Assembly (NCBI GenBank): GCA_027596945.1 | Contig: JADGJH010000220.1 | Location: 1 to 23,650 of the forward strand | From: Physocladia obscura | Taxonomy: Eukaryota; Chytridiomycota; Chytridiomycetes; Chytridiales; Chytriomycetaceae | Direction: 5' to 3' | Length of the DNA: 23,650 nt | Shown: positions 10,501 through 23,381 of the stretch, piece by piece | Position numbering within the stretch: the first letter of the stretch is position 1 | Layout: every line of letters starts with the position of its first letter | Notes under the pieces: generated by a model | The model's database searches: none | Told to the model about the DNA's origin: nothing | What the model saw: the letters and a program-made list of their open reading frames with translations, nothing else | Translations under genes and position numbers: made by a program

Positions 10501-10986
10501 ACATTGTTTTTGCAAGGAACAGTGATGAAATGCAGTCTACTGGCAGCTGTTTGCGAACAGGTGTCCCAGACCACAACAACAGCGACATCAACAAAAACTG
10601 GCGGATATCTCGGCAACGAGTTTTATGAAATCGAATCTCTTGCTTGTGAATCTTTTTGGGCGTGCTTGGAGTGCGCGAAGGCAATGAAATCGACTGTATT
10701 TTCTGCGACTTTGTTCAACGTGGCATGGATAACCATGCATGCAAAGTTTGAATTGGCCGAGTTGAAAACATTGATGCAAGGGTCCAGGATTGCGGACGCT
10801 TATATAAAGATGCATGGTGTTCAAGATACGGCGACGGCGGAAACGCTTCTTCAGCAAAGGATTGTACGGTGGGACAGTGAAAAATCCCGGGCAGTGGGGA
10901 CAGGGGAGGAGATTTTGGAGGAAAGTCGAATTGAACAACGAAATAATTTGGCTCAATCTTTATTCAAATCTCTTACAAAAGAATAG
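7595..10986 (+). CDS. IML2: TTC39/Iml2 family tetratricopeptide-like protein
   Basis: Member of the Iml2/TTC39 family (yeast Iml2 is linked to inclusion-body clearance and lipid droplets). Eight exons close in frame to 975 aa: 7595-8447, 8506-8618, 8668-8837, 8896-9076, 9152-9474, 9582-9746, 9800-10199, 10264-10986. Family features in order: a helical start (LLNAVYESW...NARNLLQVYPNS), the EHAFESAVIENFL region, the central VPPAISSILKAIGL followed by SIRAPLSAFILLLHSV, and a TPR-like part NSTVFNTMGFHLYRKVGNFE then ALWFEMGCHRAL. The first 284 residues are an extension with a Gln run and Ser-rich disorder, so the protein is longer than the yeast one (about 730 aa). The start chosen gives a signal-peptide-like N-terminus (FLSFLIVCASASLCVA), unexpected for this family; a later in-frame ATG could be the real start. 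Exons 3 and 7 have well-supported junctions; the acceptor of exon 7 is an unusual AAAAAG. Confidence 0.75.
7752..7810 (+). repeat. CAA/CAG repeat (poly-Gln)
   Basis: A run of CAG and CAA codons in the Iml2-like gene, broken once by CCG TAT, encodes about 17 Gln. The codons are mixed, so the tract is probably more stable than a pure CAG repeat. It sits in the disordered N-terminal extension. Confidence 0.9.
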
Positions 10987-11035
10987 AAAACGAAAATTTG
11001 GCTGTATATTTTTTTTTCCTTTCCTTCTTTTTTTT

Positions 11036-13989
11036 TCAACCTCTCCCTTTGAAAACACTATTGTAATCTGATGAATCTCCACTCTTGCCGCCAATACTCT
11101 TTGTCCCAGCTCCTCCTCTATTGAGACTCGACACACGCTTATTATGGACGCCGAAAATCGCATTGTAGTCGCTGTCATCTGTCTTTACACTCGCTCTATC
11201 ATCGTCTTGTGCAATATTACTAAAGCGCTGTTGATGGTGATAAACAGACTGCTGCTGCTGCTGCTGTTGCTGCTGCTGTTGGAGCTGCTGTTGGTACAGA
11301 TTCAGATTCAAAGTTTGTCCCCGACGAACACCACCTCCATGGATATAAATTTCTTCATCCAGGGCAGCATGACCTCCAACGTATCCAGGTTTAATCCCAC
11401 TACCACCACCACTAGAAATAGCAACTCTCGTGGGTATCGCACCACCACCGCCAGGCACAACAAAACTGTTGTTATTTATAAAACTTGCATGTTTAATCTG
11501 CGGCATTGCACTCGCTCTTCTAATTCTCCCTTGCGTCGCCCATTCACTACCACCACCAGTGCCAAACGAATCATACAAACTCCCGTTACTACTAACGCTC
11601 ATTCTTCGCACGCCTGCACCAGCACCGCTGCCGATACTGCGTGGACCCACCAAATTTTTCGCTATCCCCCCGCCGCCTCCGATGACAAGATCATCATAAG
11701 CTGAACTGATTCCTATCGGCGTCGTCAAGCCAGCTGCAATTACGGCGCGCGCCTCCACCGTGTTTTGCTGTTCGTTAGACTGCGTACGTTGCCGTCCTGT
11801 TGCTGTCGGTGCCGTTGTTGCTGTTGTTCCAGCTGAATAGTAATACCCTGCTGCAGTTGAATTACTATTAGGAGTATTATTAATCCCAGGTGCGAAATTT
11901 TTGTTTATGGCTGTCGTTGATGATGTCGGTGTTGTGGACCCCGACGGCGGCGTTATTGAGTTGTTACGCGAAGGTGGGTATTCGTTCATGATATAGGAAT
12001 ATTGTTGTGGTGACGGCGCGGTACTGTTACTTTGATAATAATTGCTACCGCTGTTAATATTGTTGTGGCTTGGACCGTGGTGTGGAGAGGAGTATGATGG
12101 GTATACATGGTCTTCCAATTTCGGGTGGGGCGATCCGTTGGGTGTGGAGAGATAAAGCGGATTGCGCAAAAGAGGTTGTTGGGCATTGAATTGAGTAGCA
12201 GCGCTGTTATTGCTGTTACGAAGTTGAGCTTGTTGTTGTTGGGAGTCGTATTCAAAACTTCGAGAGACATTTGCGAAATTGAATGGGCGAGCCGAACGTG
12301 CGGCGGGCAAAATAGGAGACGGATTGCTATTGTTATTGCCGTTGATGTTGTTGTTATTGTTACTAGAGATATGCTCTAAGCTTGGCTTTGAACCATTATT
12401 CAAAGAAGACGATCGTTCTCGAAGAGCAAAATTTGGCCTGAAATCTTGCTTGAAAATATTGTCAGATTCCAAATTGTGATAATCTCCATCATCGCTGCTG
12501 ATATTTTCAGAGCCGGAAGTCAAACTGGACAATTGAGAGTCGTCCAGCTTCATCTCGACTCCTTTTGCGGCAGTTGTTGTAGTCTCTTCAGTAGGGTCTG
12601 AAACTAAAAATTTTTGCAATGCACTCATTGACAATGTTAAATTTTTTCGAGTTTGACCTGAGTGCCGGTCGTTTGTATCGATTGACGACTCAAGCTTGCG
12701 CAGAGAGTCTTTTTGGCGACGTGACAAATCTGAAAGCGATGATGTTGCATCTGAGTTTGGAAGTTCTTCCTCAACGCCAAGATAAACTTTGCGAATGGCA
12801 CCCCATTCGGCAGGAAGCGGTGGAGGTGTTGGTTCGAGACCGTCGTTTCCGGTTTTGGGGCCATCCCAAGTGAAAGAACTGATTCGCCAGACCATGTCTC
12901 GGAGTTCAAGAACGCCACAGCGAGTTTTCGGGTTTGGATCGAAGCATCTTCGCAAAACATTATCGAATTCTGCCGACAGTCCAAATTCTTCAATGAGAAC
13001 AGGTTTTTGAAGTAGTAAGTAATCTGTTCTGCAAAATTTGTCTTTTGGACTATGCCATGGGTTTCTAGCGAAGACCAAATTGATTAAAATGACGCCAAGA
13101 GACCAAACATCATTTTTGATAGCGGAATATCCCGGTTTTTCAGGCTCATTGTTACTTGAATCAACTTGTATACGAATTCCGAGACACTCTGGAGACTATG
13201 AAAACCAGTAAAATGGGAGTTTGAGATAATAAAAACTATTTATTAAAATAAAATACCATGTATCTGACAGACCCACATCCAATATTTTCAGACCATTCGT
13301 TATCAGTGGCAAGGCCAAAATCAGCAAGACGGATTGAGAAATCAGATGTATCAATCAAGATATTTTCTGTAAACATGAAAAAAAATGTAATAAATATTAA
13401 AATACGAAAGCGAAACGGAGGGGGAAAAAATGGGGAGGTGTTAACCTGGCTTCAAATCTCGATGATAAACTGAGTTTTCGTGGCAAAATTGAACAGCATT
13501 TGCGATTTGAGTGAATAAATCTTTGACAATGGGAGTAGGAAGGCCGTTTCTGGACGTGATGAGGTGGTAAAGATCTAGGATAAAAAGGTTAACAGATAGA
13601 AGGTTGTTGATGAACAAATGGGTGGAGGGCAGCCAATAGATGGAGGTAGAAGAAACGATGGTTTCATTGATAAAGAAAGCGCTCAAGAGAAAGACGGAGT
13701 GATCGATACCCATGTGGCAAAACTCCATAACAAAGAACAGTGAGTCGTCAGTTTCAATAACCTCGAAGAGGCGCACAACACCACCGCCGTAGCCAATTTC
13801 GCGGCCGAGTACGAGACCCTGCTCGGAGTCTACGATATGGCGCGAGTTTGCGGAGGCTGCGGCGGGGTCGTCGTCGTCGGGCTCGTCGGGCGGCCGCACG
13901 CCCGTCACGAAGATGTTTGTGGTCCACGTGAGGCGCCGCAGCAAGTCGCATTCGACGAGGCCCTTGTCGGCCTCGTCGCCGTCGTCGCC

Positions 13990-14020
<31 letters not shown>

Positions 14021-14625
14021 CCCGCCGCGTCGCCCTTCGGCTTGGGCGCCGCCTGGCCACCGCCGCCCACGCCTTGCCCCGAGTCCAGAGCCACGTCGCG
14101 TCCAAACCGCCGCGTCGACCCGGTAAAGTATTCCGAGTCCAAGGTGGCGCCGGACGTGACTGTGGCCGTGCGTGACTGGTGCGGCATCGGTGCTGTGGCA
14201 GTGGCCGCAGTTCCACCGGCGGCGTTGGCGGCGCGGCGGATGCGCTTGACGGCCACCAGCGAGTCGACCGGCAGCAGCGGCGGGCTCATTGAATGCAGCC
14301 GCCGTTCGTGTAACCCGCGATCGGGCGCGCGCAGACACCGCGCCGCATACACTGTCGAGAAGGCACCCTCGCCTTTCTTAGCTAATAGCTGGTACGCAGA
14401 GCCCGAGCCCGTGTTCTCGAGCGTGCCGATTCCCATCCCGGTTCCGGCTGCACCACCGCCACCCGCCACTCCGCTGCCTCCCGTTGCGCCACCGCCACCT
14501 CCGCCGCCCGTTATTCCCAGTTGTGTAAGCGATGCTGTCGAGCTGAGGATCGATGTCTTCTTGCGCCCGCCGCCCGGCCCACGTCCGCCGTGTCCATGTC
14601 TCTGTCCGTGTCCCTGTACTCCCAT
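11036..14625 (-). CDS. Ser/Thr protein kinase, Ran1/Pat1-Ksp1-Sks1-like
   Basis: Predicted active Ser/Thr kinase of 1104 aa; fungal relatives regulate meiosis entry, nutrient response and filamentous growth. Four exons: 14625-13710, 13574-13446, 13366-13257, 13195-11036. Glycine-rich loop GEGAFSTVYAA (residues 85-95), VAVK lysine K127, alpha-C glutamate probably E225 (LVECDLLRRL), HRDLKPEN with catalytic D345, DFG with D364, and MSPE (386-388) in place of APE. IGCGSVRYMSPECLG is typical of the Ran1 group. Two inserts break the N-lobe: about 131-222, Gly/Ala-rich and ending in a Asp-Asn repeat, and about 236-281. The C-terminal 600 residues are Ser/Asn/Gly/Gln-rich and look disordered, with a poly-Gln run. 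Intron 1 (135 nt) contains no in-frame stop, so an unspliced form would add 45 residues before the catalytic loop; kinase alignment favours removal. The first exon is far richer in G+C than its surroundings. Confidence 0.85.
11249..11292 (-). repeat. CAG/CAA repeat (poly-Gln) in kinase C-tail
   Basis: CTG/TTG-rich on the plus strand, it reads as CAG/CAA on the minus strand and encodes about 12 Gln in a row, preceded by LYQQQL. Confidence 0.9.
13977..14021 (-). repeat. Asp/Asn-coding repeat in kinase insert
   Basis: A GTCGTT hexamer repeat on the plus strand reads as alternating Asp and Asn codons (DNDNDNDND), then DGDDGDE. It forms the acidic end of the first N-lobe insert of the kinase. Confidence 0.88.
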
Positions 14626-14645
14626 TGCGTTGCGTTGCGTTGCGA
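14626..14645. repeat. Pentanucleotide repeat (TGCGT)4 at kinase start codon
   Basis: Four near-perfect copies of TGCGT (plus strand) abut the kinase ATG at 14625-14623. On the kinase strand it is an ACGCA repeat that forms the last bases of its 5' leader. No in-frame coding use is evident. Confidence 0.8.
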
Positions 14646-14786
14646 TGCGTAGTCTTTTGAGTCAGTCTGCCTGTTGCGTGTGTCCAACCCTTTGTTTTCG
14701 CTTCTGTGTTTCAAATCAATCACAAGATTATCGAATCTCCAAAAATTTTCCACTCTTTCAAATCAGATCAACTTCAAACATTGAGC

Positions 14787-15736
14787 ATGGAAACACCTGT
14801 TGGCTTTTTTTATTACCATGGCGGTGCTGTACTTCAGAACGCAACAGTTCAACCCATATTTTTAGGTCAAACGGGAACAACTGTTGCCAACGTAAAACCT
14901 GCATTGGATTTGCTGTATTCTCAGCTTTCTAATTCAAACTACTTTAATTGTTTGTTTTCATTCAATATTCTTCATCCTTTTTCTTCTACTTCTTTTTTTA
15001 AATCAGCTTACAAAAAATTTATTCCCCCTTTTTTTTTCAGGGGAACACGATTATAGCAAAATAAGTAAACCAAATTATATCCCGTCTATCTTTTATACTG
15101 ACAATAGCAGCCCGGCTTATGATGATCTGGGAGATATTCAACCTTTTTTGGAGTGTGTCAATATTAATTTTTTTTATTTTTTATTTTTTTGACCAACAAA
15201 AAATAAAAAACAGAAACCTTATTACTCAAGAACTCATTTCTCCGACTGCAGAATCATACTACCCTTTGTACATTTATACTGGATCCGTATCTTTTGATAA
15301 TGGAACTTCATGCACAGATTTCTGCTACTATACCAACGTGATGGAAATGAACACCACAAGTTTGAATGGCACAAGTACTGTACAAACTATTTACTATGCA
15401 GTGTTTCCAATCTTGACTTTCGATTGTCCAACATGCAATCCAATCTCTGTAATTGGTAACCTGTTCATCAACAGTGCCACGGCCCTTGTCAACACAATAT
15501 CGAATCCGATACCATCGGCAGCGCTTGTTGGATACGCAGACAGCAGGACTAAACACAGCTTGGGTGGATTTTGCTCTCAATTTACGAGTGATCATGGTTT
15601 GCATGAAGTAGTGTCTTCAGATGGCCATTATCTTTTGTTACCGTCTCTGTGGAGCAACACATTGCAAGGATGCACGGTTGATTTTGAGAATCTTGTGCCT
15701 ACCATAGAGCCGATTTTAGGGGCCCCTTCTGTATAA
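14787..15736 (+). CDS. PHI-1/EXORDIUM-like protein, possibly a pseudogene
   Basis: Resembles the phosphate-induced-1/EXORDIUM family of secreted proteins. Likely exons are 14787-14949, 15041-about 15156 and 15214-15736. Family features: FYYHGGAVLQNATVQPIFLG at the start, AYDDLGDIQPFLECV, ISPTAESYYPLYIYTG, a Cys-containing CTDFCYYT, and near the C-terminus YLLLPSLWSN...GC. Several things are odd. No GT-AG pair joins exons 2 and 3 in frame: exon 2 offers donors of phase 1 (after 15154) or 0 (after 15156), while the acceptor at 15213 needs phase 2, and the phase-1 acceptors at 15230 and 15251 create a stop. No signal peptide is visible at the chosen start or upstream. Where I recall an HExxE-like motif before a DP, this gene has ATALVNTISNP. 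Either a degraded copy, a sequencing indel in an A/T homopolymer, or an unseen micro-exon. The family call rests on remembered consensus. Confidence 0.5.
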
Positions 15737-15872
15737 CACACATTTCATAAAATTCCACCTTTTTTTTTTTTCCTGCCTTTTATAAAATGAACCGACAGTC
15801 ATGGTGATTCAATAAGATTGGTCGATTTTTTATTGGTGATTCAATTTACAGAACGAACTTTGAAAAGGTGGG
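15737..15872 (+). other. Intergenic, T-rich, no feature seen
   Basis: This gap of 136 bp lies between the PHI-1-like gene and ARG5,6 and holds a T-tract near 15760-15771. It must contain the 3' end of one and the promoter of the other. I see no uORF or regulatory motif I can name. Confidence 0.4.
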
Positions 15873-19031
<3,159 letters not shown>

Positions 19032-19331
19032 AAGGATGAGGAATGTGTTTTCTTTTTATTCGTCTTGAACCGCCTTCACTCAGAGGTGGTTATTTTGTTT
19101 TTTGTTTTTCTTATGTGAGAAGAACCAAAAAGAATACATCTTTTTATTTTTGGTCAGAATTATCAACCAACGAAAAGTAATTTTTTGGAAAACCTATACC
19201 AAACTGCCTTGAAAAGCCCTTCAATGAGCTTTCAGATGTTTCATGGCAAAATTTCTGAAAGAAAAAGGTTCAAAAATTTTTTTTTTATCTTTTGTTCTTT
19301 TTTGGAACAATCTCATGAAACAACCCCTTTC
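19032..19331. other. Convergent intergenic region, A/T-rich
   Basis: The 3' ends of ARG5,6 (plus) and the unknown minus-strand gene face each other across 300 bp. Several T-tracts (19095-19110, 19277-19288) lie here and could help 3' end formation on either strand. I see no gene in it. Confidence 0.4.
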
Positions 19332-20769
19332 TCAATTCTTGCTACTCGAAACACCCGTAGTATTTCCACCTCCAACGTTGTTTCCATCATTTCCACTGCC
19401 ACCATGCCCTGACCCTCCATGCCCTGACCCGCCATGCCCTGACGCGCCATGTCCTGTCGCGCCATGTCCGGAGCCCGCATCCCCGGTTGTCAACGTCGAT
19501 TTCCCCGACGAACGTGAAAAGGCTGGATTGAAGCCACCAGCGCCACTGCTATTCGCTGCTGCCCCACCACCGGCACTGCTGGCGCTGTTGCGAGCCTTGC
19601 TTCCTGTGGCCGGGCCGGTATTGGTAGGACCATATGTCGCGCCAAATAGCCCGCCAGTATCTTTGTGTTGCGTGTGCGAGTGGACTCCATCGAGAGCACC
19701 GCTTTGGACGAGTCTGCTTCCAGCATCGTCTTCCATGAGAGAGTTGGCCAGCTTTTCGATAGTATGGTCTGTCTATTGCGGGAAAAATTATAAAAATAAC
19801 GAAGAAATAACATTAAATAAATAAAACAAAGTAATTTTTTTTCTTCTGTGTATGGCGAAGTGAAATTTGAAAAATTCGGTTACCTGCAATTCCTCTGTCA
19901 TCATGGCATCGGTAATGTAATCAGAAGAATATGGACGACGCAAGGAAAAGGCTTTGATAATGTTGTTCGAACGTCTTTTTTGCATGTTTTCGAGAAGAAT
20001 CAGTATTGTATCAAAAATTGCAAGTTCCACTGCCGCATTTTCGTGTAAGATGTCTGAAAGAAAGAAAACAAGTTTGTGAGCATGAGGAGAGAACAAAAGA
20101 AAAGAAACAACGAAAAAAAGTTACCACAAATAGTGTTGCTGTCAATTTCGACACCATCGGTAAGGGATTGGCAAAGTGCAAGTGCCGTATTATTTTCGCG
20201 ACGGTGGTTGGCAAGTCGACTGATAATTTTGAACTGACAAGAAAAAATCATGTTCAGAAATGTCACAGTGTTCAAAAAAAAAAACCCTCCAAAATCCCAC
20301 CCATCCAAAAAAAAAACAAACAGAAATCAAAGCTCACCTTGTTGTCGTCGCGTTCGCGGTCAAATGACAGATCCTTCCAAATTTGATCCTTCTCTTGGGC
20401 ATTGAGAGTGCGAGCGATTCTCGAGCTTGCGGCATGAACAGATGTATCACGATCTTGGGACTGCTGGGATGACTGGGTGTTCTGAATATTCTGGGTGTTT
20501 TGAGCATTCTGGGTATTCTGCACCTGAGCTTTGTAGCGACGGCGAGCAATTCGGTCCAAAATGGCGTAATCGTAATCGTGGAACGCGTCGGCGGTATGGA
20601 AAAAGGGATCAAGCTCGCTATCCGGCTGATTTTGCTCACGCTGAGAGCGCTGATTGTATTGTTGCTGGTACTGTTGTTGCTGTGGGTTTTGTTCGTTTTG
20701 TCGTTGTTGTGGGCGGGAAGCAGCCATCTCTTCAGCAATAAGTGAGCGGATCAAATTCGTATACATCAT
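19332..20769 (-). CDS. Unidentified protein with Gln-rich head and Gly-His repeat tail
   Basis: I do not recognise this protein. Four exons (20769-20338, 20233-20125, 20053-19884, 19772-19332) join in frame to 383 aa. The N-terminus starts with a short helix (TNLIRSLIAEEMAASR), then a Gln/Asn-rich stretch with a QNTQN repeat around residues 82-100. The middle (about 135-260) is ordered and helical: KVFKIISRLANHRRENNTAL, LCQSLTDGVEIDSNTI, ILHENAAVELAIFDTILILL, MTEELQTDHTIEKLANSL. The last 130 residues are Gly/Ser/Ala-rich and include five GHG-containing five-residue repeats. No membrane segment or known catalytic motif is visible. The helical middle could be an alpha-solenoid-like or protein-binding domain, which is a guess. 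Splice sites are good (GTGAGC, GTAACT, GTAACC donors), so the gene itself is well supported. Confidence 0.75.
19403..19477 (-). repeat. Five 15-bp tandem repeats coding for Gly-His units
   Basis: Five 15-bp units starting CATGCCCTGAC or CATGTCC on the plus strand. On the minus strand they encode five-residue units of the type GHGGS/GHGAS. The first three copies are almost identical and the last two diverged, as expected of slippage followed by decay. Confidence 0.88.
20470..20523 (-). repeat. Short repeat coding for Gln-Asn-Thr units
   Basis: Imperfect 9-bp units (CTGGGTGTT / CTGAATATT / CTGGGTATT on the plus strand) read as QNT, QNA and QNI on the minus strand in the Gln-rich head of the unidentified protein. 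Confidence 0.75.
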
Positions 20770-21049
20770 GTCTTTCTTGAAAATACAGTTTTTTGCTTTG
20801 TTTCTTTTTTTTTTTCAGGGGGAGACATCATTTTATATCGTTTTTGTTTTCAGGGTGGTGGTTATTTTGAGGAGAAAAAAACAACTGAACCCCTTGAAAA
20901 ATTATGACGCGTGCTTTCAATGGATAAATTATCATGCTTGCTTTAAAAACGGAAGCATAACAGCGGAAGAGTGTTTTAGCTGTGTTTAACAGCTGGTTCG
21001 GTTGTTTTTGTTTTGCATTTGTTTTGTTTTTTTTTTTGTCGTGAAAAAA
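20770..21049. other. Divergent intergenic region
   Basis: These 280 bp hold the promoters of the unidentified minus-strand gene and PRS5. The strand is rich in T-tracts, and CAG acceptor-like sites follow two of them (20818, 20853), which leaves room for a 5' UTR intron of PRS5. No TATA box or named operator is evident. Confidence 0.4.
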
Positions 21050-23174
21050 ATGCGCAATTTGACAGTACTGAACGGTTCGTCGCATCCGCAGTTGGGCAAC
21101 GATATTTGCAAGCGGCTTGGAATTCCGCCTGGGCAAGTGACACTGCGCAAATTTTCCAACCAAGAGACGAACGTGGAAATTGGCGAAAGCGTGCGTGGCG
21201 CTGAAGTGTTTATTGTACAGAGTGGTTGCGGCAATGTGAACGACAATTTTATGGAGCTGCTAATTCTGATTGCAGCGTGTCGGACGGCAAGTGCCAGGTA
21301 AGCAAGTGATAGTTTGAATGAGTTTAGGGGTGGTAGTGGCGGTAGTGGTGATGGCGGTGGTTGGTTATGGTGTTGTAGTTGGTTGGTGTTGAAGGTTGGT
21401 GCTGAATGCTTTGCAGCAAGATCACGGCTGTGATTCCGTCGTTTCCGTATGCACGGCAGCCGGGAGCGACGGACCGCAAGAACGGCACGTTTCTGACGCG
21501 ACTCGGGCCCGAAGACGTCGACAAGTACAAAGGCATGTATGGCGGTGCGCTACCACAGACGCCGGAGCCGCGCTTCCTTCTGGCCACGGCGCCGTCAGTC
21601 TCCGCCACTAATGTCGCCGTGGCCCCGGCACCCGTCGCTGTCTCGGCCCTGACGCAGAGCCGACTCGCCGCCGCCGCATCCGCCACCTCAAATCCCGTCT
21701 CTCCCGCCGGTCCACAGCCAGTTCCCCTTAAGCTGGCGGCCTTTGGAAAGGTGCGCCGTTTTGTGTCGTGGTTTGCGCGCCCTCCTCCCAGCCCGCTAAC
21801 TCCCAAACTGCATCATGTCCGCTCTTTCAACTCTCTCGATACCCTCCACTCAATCGTAACTGCAACCGCAACCACTCCATCTTTTCCTCTCGCTGCTGCC
21901 ACCGTTGTTCCTGCCTCTTCGCCTCTTTCGCCCCTGGGTTCGTTCTTGTTCGTCGAGCAGAAGGCTTCTAGATCGTCCACAAGTATTCCTGAAGGTGTCG
22001 AACTCTCAGCCCTAGCTGCTACGTCTTTGACTTCGGAGGATTTGCTTCATGCAACCTCTCCTCCAAGCAAGCCAAGATCTATTCAGACAAGAACAGAGTC
22101 CGTTCCTTCTGTGGATGGTCTCAAAGACACCACGCGCGTTTCTACTATTTCCATATCTCAATCGAACATTGTCGTTACCCCACTGACTGTTCCCAAAGAA
22201 AAGCAATCAAGTGCTCTAGTTTTTCCAACCATTGGTACTAACGCTTCAGGTGCTACTGCTGCTGGTGGTTACAAGCATTGGACAGCTAGAAGTGGCACAT
22301 TGATTGCGAATCTATTGGTTACCGCAGGTTGATTATTCAATGTATATTTTGTAATTCTAATTTTGAATTCAGGCGCCGATCATGTCATCACGATGGATCT
22401 TCACGATCCTCAATTCCAAGGATTCTTTGATATTCCGGTCTGCTGCAGTTAAAAAAAGTTTTTGCAGTATTGTTTAATTTCCTTTTCGCAATCTCAGGTC
22501 GACAATCTTTACAGTCAACCACTGATTTTAAGATATATCAAAGAAAATATTCCGAAATATCAAAGTGCTGTAATTGTCTCGCCTGATGCTGGTGGCGCCA
22601 AAAGGTTGGTGATATTCGATCGAATACAATCTGATTTTGGCATAACCTGCTAGGGCAACACTTATCGCCGATAAATTGAGCATGGATTTTGCACTTATTC
22701 ACAGGGAGAGAAGAAGAAAGGCACAATCCCGATCGATGTCAGTCACAACTCTTGCTGGACCTGTTTTTGTGAGCGACATGATGATTGTTGGTGACGTGAA
22801 AGGCCGCACATGTGTCTTGATTGGTTTGTAAATAAATTATCGTGACTTGTAACAAAGACTTACTGGGAAGAAATAAAAAATAAATTTCAGACGATATTGC
22901 CGACACCTCAATCACAATCACTCAAGCTGCAAAGATTCTAAAGCAAAATGGAGCTACAAAAATTTATGCAGTTATCACACATGCCATGATGAGTGGAGAT
23001 GCTCTCGATCGTATCAATGAGAGTCCTATCGATGAAGTTATCGTCAGTAACACCATTCCCCAAGATGAACACATCAAAAAATGCTCCAAAATTCGCGTGT
23101 TTGATGTGGCGCCACTATTTGCTGAGGCGATTAGAAGAATCCACAATGGCGAAAGTGTGTCATTTCTGTTTTAA
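21050..23174 (+). CDS. PRS5: Ribose-phosphate diphosphokinase subunit, Prs5-type, with large insertion
   Basis: Makes PRPP from ribose 5-phosphate and ATP for purine, pyrimidine, His and Trp synthesis, most likely as a subunit of a mixed complex with other Prs proteins. Six exons (21050-21297, 21417-22327, 22373-22437, 22498-22604, 22654-22823, 22891-23174) give 594 aa against about 320 for canonical enzymes. N-terminal [13 protein letters not shown], then IPSFPYARQ, after which an insert of about 215 Ser/Thr/Pro/Ala-rich residues (non-homologous region) precedes [48 protein letters not shown], and the PRPP loop. That loop reads [13 protein letters not shown] instead of DDMxDTGGT, like yeast Prs5. 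The C-terminus IHNGES is standard. A second insert, present in yeast Prs5 after the ERR segment, is reduced here to a few residues. Start: first ATG, directly after a T-rich leader; upstream codons are T-rich and unlikely coding. Confidence 0.9.
21320..21395 (+). repeat. G/T-rich GGT-repeat tract in PRS5 intron 1
   Basis: Intron 1 (21298-21416) is filled with imperfect GGT/GGTGGTAGT/GGCGGT units, unlike the T-rich introns elsewhere in the window. Many GG pairs close together could form a two-tier quadruplex in the transcript; that property is inferred. Confidence 0.6.
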
Positions 23175-23381
23175 ACTCTCACGTTGTTGTCGTTGTGTGT
23201 GTCGTTAAAGAATGAAAATTTCGATTTTTCTTTTTTTTTGTTTGAATTTAGCAATGTGTTCCTTTTGGCCAGTTTTCCTCTTTAATATTAAATATTGGTC
23301 ATGTCGGCAGTTGCGATACAAATTCATCATTTCATTTCCTTCACAAAAGTTTGTTGGCAGGAACCAGAAAACCAAGATCAT
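23175..23381 (+). other. Intergenic region after PRS5
   Basis: About 200 bp, T-rich near 23228-23240. It should hold the PRS5 3' end and the promoter of the next gene. Nothing specific is seen. Confidence 0.35.

Noticed and set aside
13913..14932. A 339-codon plus-strand ORF
   Set aside because: It lies antisense to the kinase's first exon, is driven by that exon's G+C-rich codons, and has Ser/Pro/Arg-rich shadow composition with no motif.
19243..19824. Plus-strand ORF with PCPDPPCPDPP repeats
   Set aside because: Antisense shadow of the Gly-His repeat in the minus-strand gene, whose exon closes in frame with three others.
21324..21806. Minus-strand ORF opposite PRS5 with His/Tyr-rich end
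   Set aside because: It is the antisense reading of the GGT-rich intron and the G+C-rich insert of PRS5; no independent support.
21050..23174. Canonical catalytic Prs (Prs2/3/4) assignment
   Set aside because: The large insert after FPYARQ, the [13 protein letters not shown] segment and the DTSITIT loop fit the Prs5 branch rather than the 320-residue canonical enzymes.
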